Shown: positions 16,301-24,666 of the stretch, piece after piece | How positions within the stretch are numbered: the stretch's first letter is position 1 | How the letters are laid out: each line of letters opens with the position of its first letter | Assembly (NCBI GenBank): GCA_029262175.1 | Contig: JAJCZV010000054.1 | Location: 1 to 48,488 of the forward strand | DNA from: Gemmatimonadota bacterium | GTDB taxonomy: Bacteria; Gemmatimonadota; Gemmatimonadetes; Palauibacterales; Palauibacteraceae | Direction of reading: 5' to 3' | Length of the DNA: 48,488 nt | Notes under the pieces: generated by a model | The model's input: only the letters and a program-made list of their open reading frames with translations | What the model was told of the DNA's origin: nothing | Database searches by the model: none | Made by a program: the position numbers and the translations under genes

Positions 16301-17770
16301 CTACCTTGTTGGATTGGCAAATGAGTCGTGTCGGTGGGTGATCACTTTGATGTCACTGAAGAAGTCGAAACTCCACAAGCCGCCCTCCCGGCCGATCCCG
16401 GACTGCTTCGTTCCCCCGAATGGCTGGGCCAGATCTCTTACGTAGAAGCAATTCACCCAGACCAGACCCGCGCTTACGGCCTCAGCGACGCGCGCGGCGC
16501 GGGCTTCATCGCGAGTGAACACGACGGCGGCGAGACCGAACCGCGTGTGATTCGCTTTGCGAACCGCTTCCTCCTCCGTCTCGAAGGTGTCGATGAGGAG
16601 GACCGGACCGAACACTTCTTCCTGGAACAGTTCGGAATCTTCATCTACATCCACGAACAGCGTCGGTTGGTAGTAGAGGCCGCCGAGCTCGTGCGGCCCG
16701 CCGCCGTAGACGAGGGACGCCCCATCCTTGAGCGCCCGCTGCACAAACCCGTTCACGCGTTCGAGATGTTCGGGGTGGATCAACGGTCCCACATCCGTAT
16801 CGAACTCCATGGGGTCGCCGACCTGCAGTTCGGCGACGCCGGCCGTCATGCGAGCGAGGAGGTCGTCGGCGATCGAGGCGTGAAGGAGGATCCGCGTGCC
16901 GGACAAACAGACTTGGCCGCTGTTGTCGTACTGCTCGATCATGTTTTCGAGCGCGAGATCCAGATCCGCGTCTTCGAACACGATAAGCGGGGACTTTCCA
17001 CCGAGCTCGAAGCTCACCGGGGTGAGATTCTCCGCCGCGTTGCGACCCACCGTTTTCGCGGTCGGAACGGACCCGGTGAAGGAGAGGCGCGCAACGTCGG
17101 GGTGCTTGACCAGTGCCTCGCCGGCCTCTTCGCCGATGCCTTGGACGACGTTGAAAACGCCAGGCGGGAGCCCTGCTTCTTCGACGAAATCGGCCAGCAG
17201 CGAGCAGGTGAGAGGGGCCCACTCGGGCGGTTTGAGAACGACCGTGTTTCCAGCGGCCAGCGCCGGACCGACCTTCCACGTCGAGAGCATGAACGGGGCG
17301 TTCCACGGTGTGATCAGCGCGGCGACACCGGACGGGTGATAGACCACTCGATTGTGGGCGTTTCGGTGGTGTGTGTCCCATTCGTCGCCGCGAAGCTTTT
17401 CTACCGCGAACTCGGCGAACCAGTGGATGTTGTGCCCCCCGCGCTTCATCACGCGAAGCAGGCTCGCCTCATACAGAGAACCGTTGTCCGTGGTTTCGAC
17501 GAGGGCGAGGTCCGGGACCCGCGCCTCGATCACCTCCGCCAGTCGCTCTAGATACGGAAGACGTCCGCGCGGTCCGAGCGCCGCCCAGACCGGGAACGCC
17601 TCGAGCGCCGCGGCCACGGCGAGGTCGACTTCTCGCTTGGATCCCGCCGCGATCTCGCCGAGAACGCGCCCATCGATTGGGCTGATGTCGGTGAAGGTTC
17701 GCTCGGAGGACACGCGTCGCCCACCGATATAGTGATCCGGTGAGATCTGAACCTCGCCAATCGTAATCAC
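16301..17770 (-). CDS. NAD(P)-dependent aldehyde dehydrogenase (HpaE/PuuC-like)
   Basis: 489 residues, typical for the family. Catalytic residues are Asn157 (TPWNAPF), Lys180 (VVLKPPEW), Glu255 (FELGGKSP) and Cys288 (NSGQVCLSGTR), with an SFTGSV NAD-binding turn before them. It resembles 5-carboxymethyl-2-hydroxymuconate-semialdehyde dehydrogenases and gamma-glutamyl aminobutyraldehyde dehydrogenases, either of which would fit the operon. The GTG at 17770 overlaps the regulator stop (GTGA) and gives a standard N-terminus; another in-frame GTG at 17785 would add five residues, and a frame reaching to 18094 is a shadow of the regulator gene. It likely oxidises a ring-cleavage semialdehyde or an amine-derived aldehyde. 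Confidence 0.9.
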   Translation of the reverse strand: MITIGEVQISPDHYIGGRRVSSERTFTDISPIDGRVLGEIAAGSKREVDLAVAAALEAFPVWAALGPRGRLPYLERLAEVIEARVPDLALVETTDNGSLYEASLLRVMKRGGHNIHWFAEFAVEKLRGDEWDTHHRNAHNRVVYHPSGVAALITPWNAPFMLSTWKVGPALAAGNTVVLKPPEWAPLTCSLLADFVEEAGLPPGVFNVVQGIGEEAGEALVKHPDVARLSFTGSVPTAKTVGRNAAENLTPVSFELGGKSPLIVFEDADLDLALENMIEQYDNSGQVCLSGTRILLHASIADDLLARMTAGVAELQVGDPMEFDTDVGPLIHPEHLERVNGFVQRALKDGASLVYGGGPHELGGLYYQPTLFVDVDEDSELFQEEVFGPVLLIDTFETEEEAVRKANHTRFGLAAVVFTRDEARAARVAEAVSAGLVWVNCFYVRDLAQPFGGTKQSGIGREGGLWSFDFFSDIKVITHRHDSFANPTR

Positions 17771-18288
17771 GCGATCTTCGACCACATGGCGCCTTCCTGG
17801 GCCGCGATGGCGCGCTGAATCTTTCGCAGGGACTCGGTCAGCGTTTCTTGCTCTTGGGCGGACAGACAGGAAGTGATCTCCTGCTCGACCTTGTTGAATT
17901 CGGGAAAGAGTCGCTCGATCAACGCTCTTCCTTTTGTCGTGAGGTCGACACATACGAGACGTCGGTCCTCGGGGCTGGGGCTGCGCGTGACCAAGTCTTG
18001 TCGTTCGAGTCCGGCGACGTTGTTGCTGACCGTGGCACGGGTGACGCCGCTCAAGCGCGCGATCTCCCGTGTTTCCACCGGCGCCCAGACCCATACGATG
18101 AAGAGGGTGTTGAAGCCGGCGAAGGTCAGTCCGTGCTCCCGGAGCACGCCGCGCTCCATCAACTGTTCAAAAGCCCGCGCGGTCCGCCAGGTATTGGACA
18201 TCACCGCCATGGCGGAGTGCTCGACGGAAATCCCGGAAACTCGCTCGAGGATGTCCACTTCGACCTGACTCAGTTCGCTTAGACGCAT
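17767..18288 (-). CDS. MarR-family transcriptional regulator, first gene of the catabolic operon
   Basis: 173 residues from the ATG at 18288 (181 if the ATG at 18312 is used). The winged helix-turn-helix is clear: ETREIARLSGVTRATVSNNVAGLERQDLVTR followed by the SPEDRR wing and a C-terminal dimerisation helix. MarR proteins such as HpaR control aromatic catabolism and are released by pathway phenolics. I prefer 18288 because a TTGACA/AATCGT promoter predicts transcription starting near 18308, inside the longer frame, and a near-perfect palindrome covers the upstream ATG. It is the leading gene of nine closely spaced minus-strand genes, which predicts autoregulation and repression of the operon until an inducer appears. 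Confidence 0.87.
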   Translation of the reverse strand: MRLSELSQVEVDILERVSGISVEHSAMAVMSNTWRTARAFEQLMERGVLREHGLTFAGFNTLFIVWVWAPVETREIARLSGVTRATVSNNVAGLERQDLVTRSPSPEDRRLVCVDLTTKGRALIERLFPEFNKVEQEITSCLSAQEQETLTESLRKIQRAIAAQEGAMWSKIA

Positions 18289-18300
18289 GCGCGGCCCCCG

Positions 18301-18320
18301 ATCGTAAGACATCTAACGAT
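18301..18320. promoter_or_regulatory. 20-bp palindrome, probable MarR operator
   Basis: ATCGTAAGACATCTAACGAT matches its own reverse complement at 16 of 20 positions, in the form ATCGTnAGAnnTCTnACGAT. It lies just upstream of the MarR gene's preferred start and overlaps the predicted -10. Its size and position are what MarR dimers bind. The symmetry is direct; binding is inferred. Confidence 0.6.
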
Positions 18321-18344
18321 TGACCCCAAACGGCCTAGTGTCAA
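18316..18344 (-). promoter_or_regulatory. predicted promoter of the MarR-led catabolic operon
   Basis: On the minus strand a consensus TTGACA (-35, at 18339-18344) is followed after 17 bases by AATCGT (-10, at 18316-18321), which keeps the key A2 and T6 positions. Transcription would begin near 18308, giving a leader of about 20 bases to the ATG at 18288. The -10 lies inside the palindrome, so a bound regulator would exclude RNA polymerase. Confidence 0.5.
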
Positions 18345-18462
18345 GGCGGAGCCGACAGGGCGGCCAGCCGAGCATACCTTCGCCCTCGCAGCGTGTCTTC
18401 GGACTCGCCTGCGCCGGCGCGCGGGCGCTGCGCCCAGGATCGGTCCCGACGGAGAGAGACAG

Positions 18463-19977
18463 ATGCCCAACGCGAAGTCGACGGATCCGTCGGCGCAGAT
18501 GACGGAAACCCGGACGCTTCATCGCCGTGCGCTCGGGGTGCCCGACCTCGTGTTCTTCATCGTCGCAGCCTCCGCGCCGCTGACCGCCGTGGCGGGCGGA
18601 CAGGCTGCCACGTACTTGGTGACGGGCAACAAGGCCGTGGCGTTCATGTTCATCCCGCTCGGCATCGTGCTCGCGCTGTTCACCGTGGGCTATGCCGCGA
18701 TGAGCCGCCACGTTTCCAACGCGGGCGCGTTCTACGCTTATGTGGCGCAGGGTCTCGGACGCGTGCAGGGCGTCGGCGTCGCGTTTGTCGCGTTGATCGC
18801 ATACAACGCGATGCAGATCGGCATCTATGGTCTGTTTGGCGTCGCCATGGGCGCGTCGCTGTCTGCGTTTGGCCTCCAGGCCGCCTGGTGGCTTTGGTGT
18901 CTCGTCGCGGGTGGGGTGATCGGCGTGCTGGGCGTTCTTCAGATCGATCTCAACGCAAGAGTGCTTGCCGTGCTGCTCATCCTCGAAGTCCTCGTGGTCG
19001 CGCTATTCGACCTGGCCATCGCGGCTTCCCCGGGGCCCGAGGGCTTCACGTTGGTGGGGTTTGACCCTCGTGTCGCATTTGGTCCGAGCGGCGGCGCGAC
19101 CCTGACCTTTTGCTTCGCCTCGTTCGTGGGGTTCGAGTCGGCCGCGATCTACAGCGAGGAATGTCGCGACCCGAAGCGCACCATCGCCCGAGCGACGTAC
19201 CTCGCGGTCGGGTTGATTGCGGTGTTCTACGCGCTGTCGGGCTGGTTGCTCGGCGTCGCGGTCGGGCCGAGCACGATCGTCGACGCCGAGGCGCTCGCGA
19301 GCGGGGGGTTCGTCAGCAACGGCGCTCCCGACCCGACGACCGTGTTCTTTATCGCCGGGCAGTCGCGGCTGGGCGCGTTCTGGGGGCACGCAGCGTCACT
19401 GCTGTTTGCGACGAGTCTGTTCGCGGCGCTGCTATCGTTTCACAACGCCGTCGCGCGCTATGCGTTTGCGCTCGGTCGCGAAGGCGTGCTTTCCCCCCTT
19501 TTCGGACGCGTGCATCCGCGCACGGGCGCGCCGTGGGTCGCCTCGCTATCCCAGACCGTTCTCGCCCTTGCCGTGGTGTGTGGGTTCGCGGTCGCCGGGA
19601 TCGATCCGGTACTCAAGCTGTTCACCTGGTTGACCAATCTCGGAGCGCTCGGCGTGTTGCTGCTCATGGCGGTCACGTCCTTCGCCATCGTCGGCTACTT
19701 CCGACGCCGACCGGAAGCCGGCATGAGCCGCTGGACGTCCACGATCGCCCCGGTCGTCGCCGGGTTCTGCTTGATCGTGTTTCTCTTCCTTGGCGTATCG
19801 AACTTCAACGTGCTCATCACCGGCGCAATCGACGCTCCGACCGACACGATGACGATCGTGCTACCCGCGATCCTGTTCGGCGGCGGCGTCCTCGGATTGA
19901 TCGTGGGCGCGGCGCTCAAGCGGCGCCGGCCCGACGTCTACCACGGGATCGGTGGGTCCCGCGGCTCTGAAGGCTAG
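18463..19977 (+). CDS. APC-superfamily amino acid/amine permease
   Basis: 504 residues with about twelve hydrophobic segments. The first helix region reads LGVPDLVFFIVAASAPLT, the second ends in GYAAMSRHVSNAGAFYAYVAQGLG, and FVGFESAAIYSEECRDPKRTIARAT lies in the sixth-helix region, all signatures of APC permeases related to PuuP and YjeH-type carriers. It would import an amino acid or amine with cations across the inner membrane. It is divergent from the MarR-led operon across 150-174 bases that hold the probable operator, so it is likely the uptake system for that pathway's substrate, as PuuP is for putrescine. GGAGAGAG precedes the ATG. The stop shares its CTAG with that of the converging lipoprotein gene. 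Confidence 0.88.
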   Translation: MPNAKSTDPSAQMTETRTLHRRALGVPDLVFFIVAASAPLTAVAGGQAATYLVTGNKAVAFMFIPLGIVLALFTVGYAAMSRHVSNAGAFYAYVAQGLGRVQGVGVAFVALIAYNAMQIGIYGLFGVAMGASLSAFGLQAAWWLWCLVAGGVIGVLGVLQIDLNARVLAVLLILEVLVVALFDLAIAASPGPEGFTLVGFDPRVAFGPSGGATLTFCFASFVGFESAAIYSEECRDPKRTIARATYLAVGLIAVFYALSGWLLGVAVGPSTIVDAEALASGGFVSNGAPDPTTVFFIAGQSRLGAFWGHAASLLFATSLFAALLSFHNAVARYAFALGREGVLSPLFGRVHPRTGAPWVASLSQTVLALAVVCGFAVAGIDPVLKLFTWLTNLGALGVLLLMAVTSFAIVGYFRRRPEAGMSRWTSTIAPVVAGFCLIVFLFLGVSNFNVLITGAIDAPTDTMTIVLPAILFGGGVLGLIVGAALKRRRPDVYHGIGGSRGSEG

Positions 19978-21290
19978 GTCCGGGGAGAGAGACCCACGAA
20001 CGTCGACAACTGCCCGACCAAGTTCGCAACCGCCTCGTCGATCGTGGGCGGCGCGGAGCCATTCGGATCGAGCAACGTACCGGCCGCTTGTTCGTTCTGG
20101 ATTCGATCGATGATCGAAAGCGCTTCCGCCTGGGCGCCCTGAACGTTGCCTGTGCGAACGAAGCGAATCACCTGTTCGAGCTGTTCAATAAGCGCGTCGC
20201 TCAAGGGCGGCTGTGTGAGCCCGAGAATGATCGCTTTGAGCTCGTTGAAGACGGCCACGCCCGGTACGACCGCACCAAATGGGCTGAACGAGGTGGCGAG
20301 TCCGCCGAGGCCTCCGGGGGCGTTGATGGACGGGCCGCCGTTGGCGCCGGTGCAGGCCAAGAATGGGGTTGGCGCTACCGGCAGCACTTCGATCGCCTGC
20401 GGGTTGAGCGGGTCGGGGTGTGCGATTCTCAGGTGATGGGCGAGCGCCGCCGGGGCACCGAGCGGGTCGGGCGGATCGTCCAGCACACAAAGCGCCGTCA
20501 CGAACTGCTGCACGGTCGTGCTCGACGCGCTGATTTCGTAAAACAGCGGGTACTGTGGGAAGTTCGTCGGTAGCGGTCCCTGTCCTTTGACGGTCGGGTT
20601 CGGCAGCCGCACGATCGAGACGAGCGTGGGATCTACAAACGTTCCCGGCGAGAAGTCGGCCCCGGCGAACTGGGTTCCAGTCACGACCTGACCACCACCG
20701 GACATGAGAACCACCGCAGCGCCATCGGGATCGAACGCACCAGGCGGGGGCGGCGGCGCCGAGACGCCTGCCAACGTGTAGACGTCCGCGATGAGTTGAG
20801 ACAGTGCCTGCGGTAACGTGGGCGGCGCCGACCCGTTCGGATCCACGAGATTGCCGGCCTGATGCGACGTCAAGACGAAGTCGACAAACGTCAGCGCTTC
20901 ATTTTGAACTGCCTGCGGTGTCCCGACGGGAATAAACCGCACCAACACTTCGAACATGTCGAGTGCCGGGGCCTGGTCGGGATGCCCGTTGTAGAGCGCT
21001 CGGATCTGCAAGAGGATCGAGGAGGGTGTGGCGGCCGACGCGGTCACGCCTTCGGACTCGCCCGACGACTCTCCTTCTTGATCGTCTAAGCCGGCAGAGC
21101 CGGCAGAGCCGTACGAGCCGTCCGAATTCTGATCGTCGTTCTCGCCCTCGCCGTCCGCCTCCAACTCAGCACCGCCGTTTACGGCCCCGGCGTCTCCGTC
21201 GGGCGCGGTCGGTGTGGTCAGCTCCTGACAGCCGAGGACCACAAATAGCATCGAGAGCAACAGCGTGTGGGAAAGGCGTAACCGGGTCAT
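19974..21290 (-). CDS. lipoprotein of unknown function with duplicated C-terminal repeat
   Basis: 438 residues. A signal segment ends in the lipobox-like VLGC (Cys21), predicting a lipid-anchored periplasmic protein. Residues 22-85 are acidic and low in complexity (Gly, Ser, Glu, Asp), probably a flexible tether. Two related segments, about 90-176 and 348-436, share LVRF/VIRFV...QNEAL/AEAL...DPNGSAPPT, with DPNGSAPPT identical in both. The intervening region (about 180-345) is Pro/Gly-rich and has isolated Cys. I do not recognise the family. The ATG at 21290 has AGGAG five bases upstream; an ATG at 21317 would spoil the lipoprotein signal. Its stop overlaps that of the permease, and function is unknown. 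Confidence 0.75.
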   Translation of the reverse strand: MTRLRLSHTLLLSMLFVVLGCQELTTPTAPDGDAGAVNGGAELEADGEGENDDQNSDGSYGSAGSAGLDDQEGESSGESEGVTASAATPSSILLQIRALYNGHPDQAPALDMFEVLVRFIPVGTPQAVQNEALTFVDFVLTSHQAGNLVDPNGSAPPTLPQALSQLIADVYTLAGVSAPPPPPGAFDPDGAAVVLMSGGGQVVTGTQFAGADFSPGTFVDPTLVSIVRLPNPTVKGQGPLPTNFPQYPLFYEISASSTTVQQFVTALCVLDDPPDPLGAPAALAHHLRIAHPDPLNPQAIEVLPVAPTPFLACTGANGGPSINAPGGLGGLATSFSPFGAVVPGVAVFNELKAIILGLTQPPLSDALIEQLEQVIRFVRTGNVQGAQAEALSIIDRIQNEQAAGTLLDPNGSAPPTIDEAVANLVGQLSTFVGLSPRT

Positions 21291-21429
21291 GCTCACTCCT
21301 AAGCTCAAATCAGCCAAAGACTTTGACTCGAGCCGCTGGCGGGCGCATTCCCGCGGGCTAGTTCAAGTCATCTTTGGGACGGCCTAGAAGTGCAATTCAC
21401 GCACCGAAACGAGGTCCCTCTCGATTCCG

Positions 21430-22188
21430 CTAGGGAGCGGCGAACTCGAAGATGATGTCTGTCGATGATCCATCGGCGACGGTCACGACCTGTGTCGAGA
21501 CGCCAAGCGTATGGTGCCAGGCTTCGATCTCGTACTCGCCAGCCGGTAGGGCGGGTAGGGTAAAGGCGCCATCTTCTCGAGTCACATCGAAGTACGGGTG
21601 GTCGAGAACGTGAATCGTGGCGTTCATCCAGCCGTGTATGTCGCACCGCACCGGGATTCCGATCTCGGGTCGGTCTAGCTGGCGTTTGCTTTCGATGCCG
21701 GCGAGCGGCTGTCCAAGATTGAAGCCGCGATTCTCTTTCGGCTCGACGCGCACGTTATGGAGCGTCGCATCGCTGTTTCTGATGACAAGCGTCTGCCCTA
21801 CCCGCACGGCGACGACTCCGGGCGAGTAGAGACAACCTTGCTGATCTAAAAGCACGTCGCTGAGATTTGGATCCGCAGTGGCCGGCGCGGTCCGAACCCG
21901 AACCAACACTTGAGAGAGCCCCCCGCCGGGCCCTACCTCCACAGCACCACGCATGACTGGCGAATCGTGTTGCTCCCGACAGAACGGGTCGGCGGACATA
22001 TCGATCGGTTCGCCTGCCGGCGCGGTCCCAAGGAGTCGGACCGTTCCCTCTGCCAGAAATGCGCGTCCCGAGACCATGCCAAAGTCGGCTGCTCCCGATT
22101 CTGGTACAGAGAGACGCAACGATACAGCGGAAGACAGCACGGCCATGACCAACACGACCGGGATCGCAGCACCACGACTACCAACCAT
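21430..22188 (-). CDS. cupredoxin-like copper protein with C-terminal carboxypeptidase-regulatory-like domain
   Basis: 252 residues with an N-terminal membrane/signal segment (about 8-26). Residues about 45-195 resemble a plastocyanin/azurin fold with a complete candidate type 1 copper site: His144 (ATLHNVRV), Cys182, His185 and Met188 (RCDIHGWM). The rest, DVTREDGAFTLPALPAGEYEIEAWHHTLG, is a carboxypeptidase-regulatory-like beta-sandwich. Two further Cys (70 and 119) could form a disulfide. It probably carries electrons in the periplasm. The ATG at 22188 has GGAGGG upstream, and the gene overlaps the cytochrome fusion gene by 11 bases, so the two are probably translated together. A long frame start at 22230 is inside the preceding gene. 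Confidence 0.8.
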   Translation of the reverse strand: MVGSRGAAIPVVLVMAVLSSAVSLRLSVPESGAADFGMVSGRAFLAEGTVRLLGTAPAGEPIDMSADPFCREQHDSPVMRGAVEVGPGGGLSQVLVRVRTAPATADPNLSDVLLDQQGCLYSPGVVAVRVGQTLVIRNSDATLHNVRVEPKENRGFNLGQPLAGIESKRQLDRPEIGIPVRCDIHGWMNATIHVLDHPYFDVTREDGAFTLPALPAGEYEIEAWHHTLGVSTQVVTVADGSSTDIIFEFAAP

Positions 22189-23287
22189 CCAAGAACCCTC
22201 CGTCAAACCAATCCCAAAGAATATACGCAAGAAACTGAGTGCCGCGCTGGTCGGTGTTCGTAACGGGAAACCGAACGCCGAGATTCAACATCACATGCTG
22301 CCGGGTGTTCAACGTGACCTGCATCTGCGGCACCAGATCCCAATTCACGCGCGACCCGCTCTCGAGGTCGACGCTGCCCAGGACTTCCAGCATCGGGGAC
22401 CATGCCCGCCCGAACTCGCCGCTCGTAAACGTCCTCCCGATCGCCGTCCGCAAGAAGGCTTCGTGCTCGACCACATCCGGTTCGGTCGAAAACTCGACCC
22501 CACCCTGGAAATGGAGAAAGCTGTCGTTGGGGAGGATTTGTCCGAGCGCGACGAACGGCTCGATGCGAACGGCGTCCGCGCCGAACCCTCGATCCACGTC
22601 ACCGGTCGGCAGCTTGACCTCGGTCGCCAGACTCAAGATCGATCGGTCGTTGTGGGCCACCGCGTGCTTGAATCCCACGCCCACATCCCCGAGGGCCGCG
22701 CCCCACTCCGAATCCGATGCCGCGGGCGCAAATCCGAACGGTACCTTGATCTCGATCTGGCTTCTGGGTCCGAATCGTTTCTCGTACACGAACTGGTTGA
22801 CCACCGCACCAGGGCTCTCCGCGTTGACCCCCGTCGTCCAGACGGCCTCGTCTTCGGGGTAGGCCTTCTCGCTCACGAGAGGTCGAGGGAGGTTGAGTTC
22901 GCCCCGCGGCCAGGCGCTCTCCTGACAGAACGTGCGGATGTGATCCATGACAGATTGGAGCTGTGCGTCGTCGAAGGCCTCCCCGAACGCGGGCATCGTC
23001 TCGCTAAAGCCCCGGACCGGGCCGCCGGCCTTGGCGACGATGATCCAGTCGGCGTCGGGTTCGCGGGAGGCGAAGCTGCACTCGGTGAAGTCGGGCAGGG
23101 GGTCGTCAAACGCGATCCGATCCGGTGAGGCGCCCCGACCATCGGCTCCGTGGCAACTCGCGCACCCGATATCGTAGAGCGACTGCCCGTCCTGTGCCCG
23201 CGCTTCGCTCACCCCAAACCAAAGCGGGAGGCTGAGCGCGCCCACGCTCAGTAACCGTCGAGATCCGACCCATGAGAAAACCGCCAC
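22178..23287 (-). CDS. c-type cytochrome fused to a predicted outer-membrane beta-barrel
   Basis: 369 residues from a GTG start with AGAGGGG upstream. After a signal peptide (about 1-32) comes one haem c domain: Cys42-Ala-Ser-Cys45-His46 with the likely sixth ligand Met98 (SETMPAFG). From about residue 140 to the end, alternating amphipathic strands (for example QIEIKVPFGFAP, SILSLATEVKLPTG, VMLNLGVRFPV, FLAYILWDWF) look like the transporter/phenol-degradation MetA-type barrel family. This joins a periplasmic or surface haem to an outer-membrane pore in one chain. It overlaps the cupredoxin-like gene, suggesting an electron-transfer pair. The barrel call rests on strand pattern only. Confidence 0.78.
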   Translation of the reverse strand: MAVFSWVGSRRLLSVGALSLPLWFGVSEARAQDGQSLYDIGCASCHGADGRGASPDRIAFDDPLPDFTECSFASREPDADWIIVAKAGGPVRGFSETMPAFGEAFDDAQLQSVMDHIRTFCQESAWPRGELNLPRPLVSEKAYPEDEAVWTTGVNAESPGAVVNQFVYEKRFGPRSQIEIKVPFGFAPAASDSEWGAALGDVGVGFKHAVAHNDRSILSLATEVKLPTGDVDRGFGADAVRIEPFVALGQILPNDSFLHFQGGVEFSTEPDVVEHEAFLRTAIGRTFTSGEFGRAWSPMLEVLGSVDLESGSRVNWDLVPQMQVTLNTRQHVMLNLGVRFPVTNTDQRGTQFLAYILWDWFDGGFLDGW

Positions 23288-23352
23288 ACGCCCCTCTTCA
23301 CTAGAGTTAGGAGCGGATACTAATAACTACTATTGCTAGCGGCTAGGGGAGT

Positions 23353-24666
23353 TCAGGCGCTCGTCTCGATTGCGGCGCCGTGCCGATCCAAGAACGATCC
23401 GAAGGCGCTGTCGAACGCGTCCAGGTCATCGTCTGAGAGCGCCAGGGACAGGCTCATGAACCCCCGCGGAGAGGTGTAGAAACCCGCCAGCAGCATCTCC
23501 AAGTGAAAGAGTTGGAGGACGTCGCGACGGCTCCTGAGATCGGACGCGCGGTCCAGGCGACCCCTTTGGAAGTGAACGCCCAGGATCGAGCCCAACCCCG
23601 TCACCTGAGCGGCTGCGCCGGAGCCTGCGGCGGTTTCGTTGAGTCGCTCCCGGAACTGGTTTCCGTCGGCGGTCAGCCGCTCCGCCACCTCGGGCGTGTA
23701 GACGTCGCGCAGCCCGGCCAGACCCGCGGCCATGGTAAGAACGTTGTTATTGAAGGTCCCCGCGTGGTGCAGATGGTCATCTCGGCGGGGATCGAAGCGA
23801 TCCATCACGTCCGAGCAACCACCGAAGGCGCCAAACGAGGCACCCCCCCCGAGATACTTCCCGAACGTCGTCAGGTCCGGCTGTATGCCGATACTTTTCT
23901 GCAACCCGCCGGGCCCCAGCCTCGAAGTTTGAACTTCATCGAAAATCAACACGGCTCCGACGCGGCGAGCCTCATCGCGGAGCACGCCGAGGAACTCGAG
24001 CGTTCCTGGGATCCCGCATGAGCCGAGCATGGGTTCGACGATCACGACCGCCAGGTCGGACGCATGTTCTTTGATGAGAGCCCGCGCTTGTTCCGAGTCG
24101 TTGTAGTCGCCGATGACCCATTGAAAGGGGGCGCGAAGATCGTCCGGCCCCATGAAGCTGAGCCGCCCCCCGTGATATGCGCCGTCAAACGCCATGATCG
24201 CTTCGCGACCCGTGACCGCGCGCGCCGCGGCCAACGCCATGAGGTTCGCCTCGGTCCCGGAGTTCGTGAACCGAACCTTCTCGAGCGCAAACCGATCACA
24301 CATCAGCGCCGCGAATTCATGCTGGTTCGGATGGGGTCCGCTAAGACTCAGCCCATCATCGATGGCATCTCGAAGCGCCTGCACGATGACCGGGTGCGAG
24401 TGTCCGTAGAGACCCGCAGTGTACTCCCCCACGAAGTCGATGTATTCGTGATCGTCGATGTCTCGCAAGCGCGCTCCCGCAGCACCCACGATGGTCGCGG
24501 GAAACGGGGCATAATGGAGAATCGACCGCGTGTCTCCGCCCGGAAGGTGCTCGGTGGCGCGATCGAAGCATTTCCGGCTGCGCGGATTCTCGTGCTGGAA
24601 TCGAGCGACGGCGACAGAGAGCGCCTCGCGTAGCGGTGCGGCTACGCGAATGGCCGTTGTGTCCAT
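23353..24666 (-). CDS. class III aminotransferase, glutamate-1-semialdehyde aminomutase-like
   Basis: 437 residues, fold type I PLP enzyme. The PLP Lys is Lys270 in TFGKYLGGG, Asp243 in FDEVQTSR contacts the ring nitrogen, and NSGTEAN (135-141) binds the phosphate. The LPGGDTRS start and the GGGASFGAFGG stretch resemble HemL-type enzymes, but housekeeping HemL is normally chromosomal beside haem genes, and none are seen here. Relatives include amine transaminases and beta-amino-acid aminotransferases, which would fit the amine theme of the window. GAGGAG lies seven bases before the ATG. It stands alone between divergent genes; whether it transaminates amines or isomerises an amino-aldehyde is unresolved. 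Confidence 0.83.
   Translation of the reverse strand: MDTTAIRVAAPLREALSVAVARFQHENPRSRKCFDRATEHLPGGDTRSILHYAPFPATIVGAAGARLRDIDDHEYIDFVGEYTAGLYGHSHPVIVQALRDAIDDGLSLSGPHPNQHEFAALMCDRFALEKVRFTNSGTEANLMALAAARAVTGREAIMAFDGAYHGGRLSFMGPDDLRAPFQWVIGDYNDSEQARALIKEHASDLAVVIVEPMLGSCGIPGTLEFLGVLRDEARRVGAVLIFDEVQTSRLGPGGLQKSIGIQPDLTTFGKYLGGGASFGAFGGCSDVMDRFDPRRDDHLHHAGTFNNNVLTMAAGLAGLRDVYTPEVAERLTADGNQFRERLNETAAGSGAAAQVTGLGSILGVHFQRGRLDRASDLRSRRDVLQLFHLEMLLAGFYTSPRGFMSLSLALSDDDLDAFDSAFGSFLDRHGAAIETSA

Noticed and set aside
23353..24666. Aminotransferase as housekeeping hemL (glutamate-1-semialdehyde aminomutase).
   Set aside because: The family match is good, but no haem biosynthesis gene is nearby and the class III family includes amine transaminases; I kept the call general.
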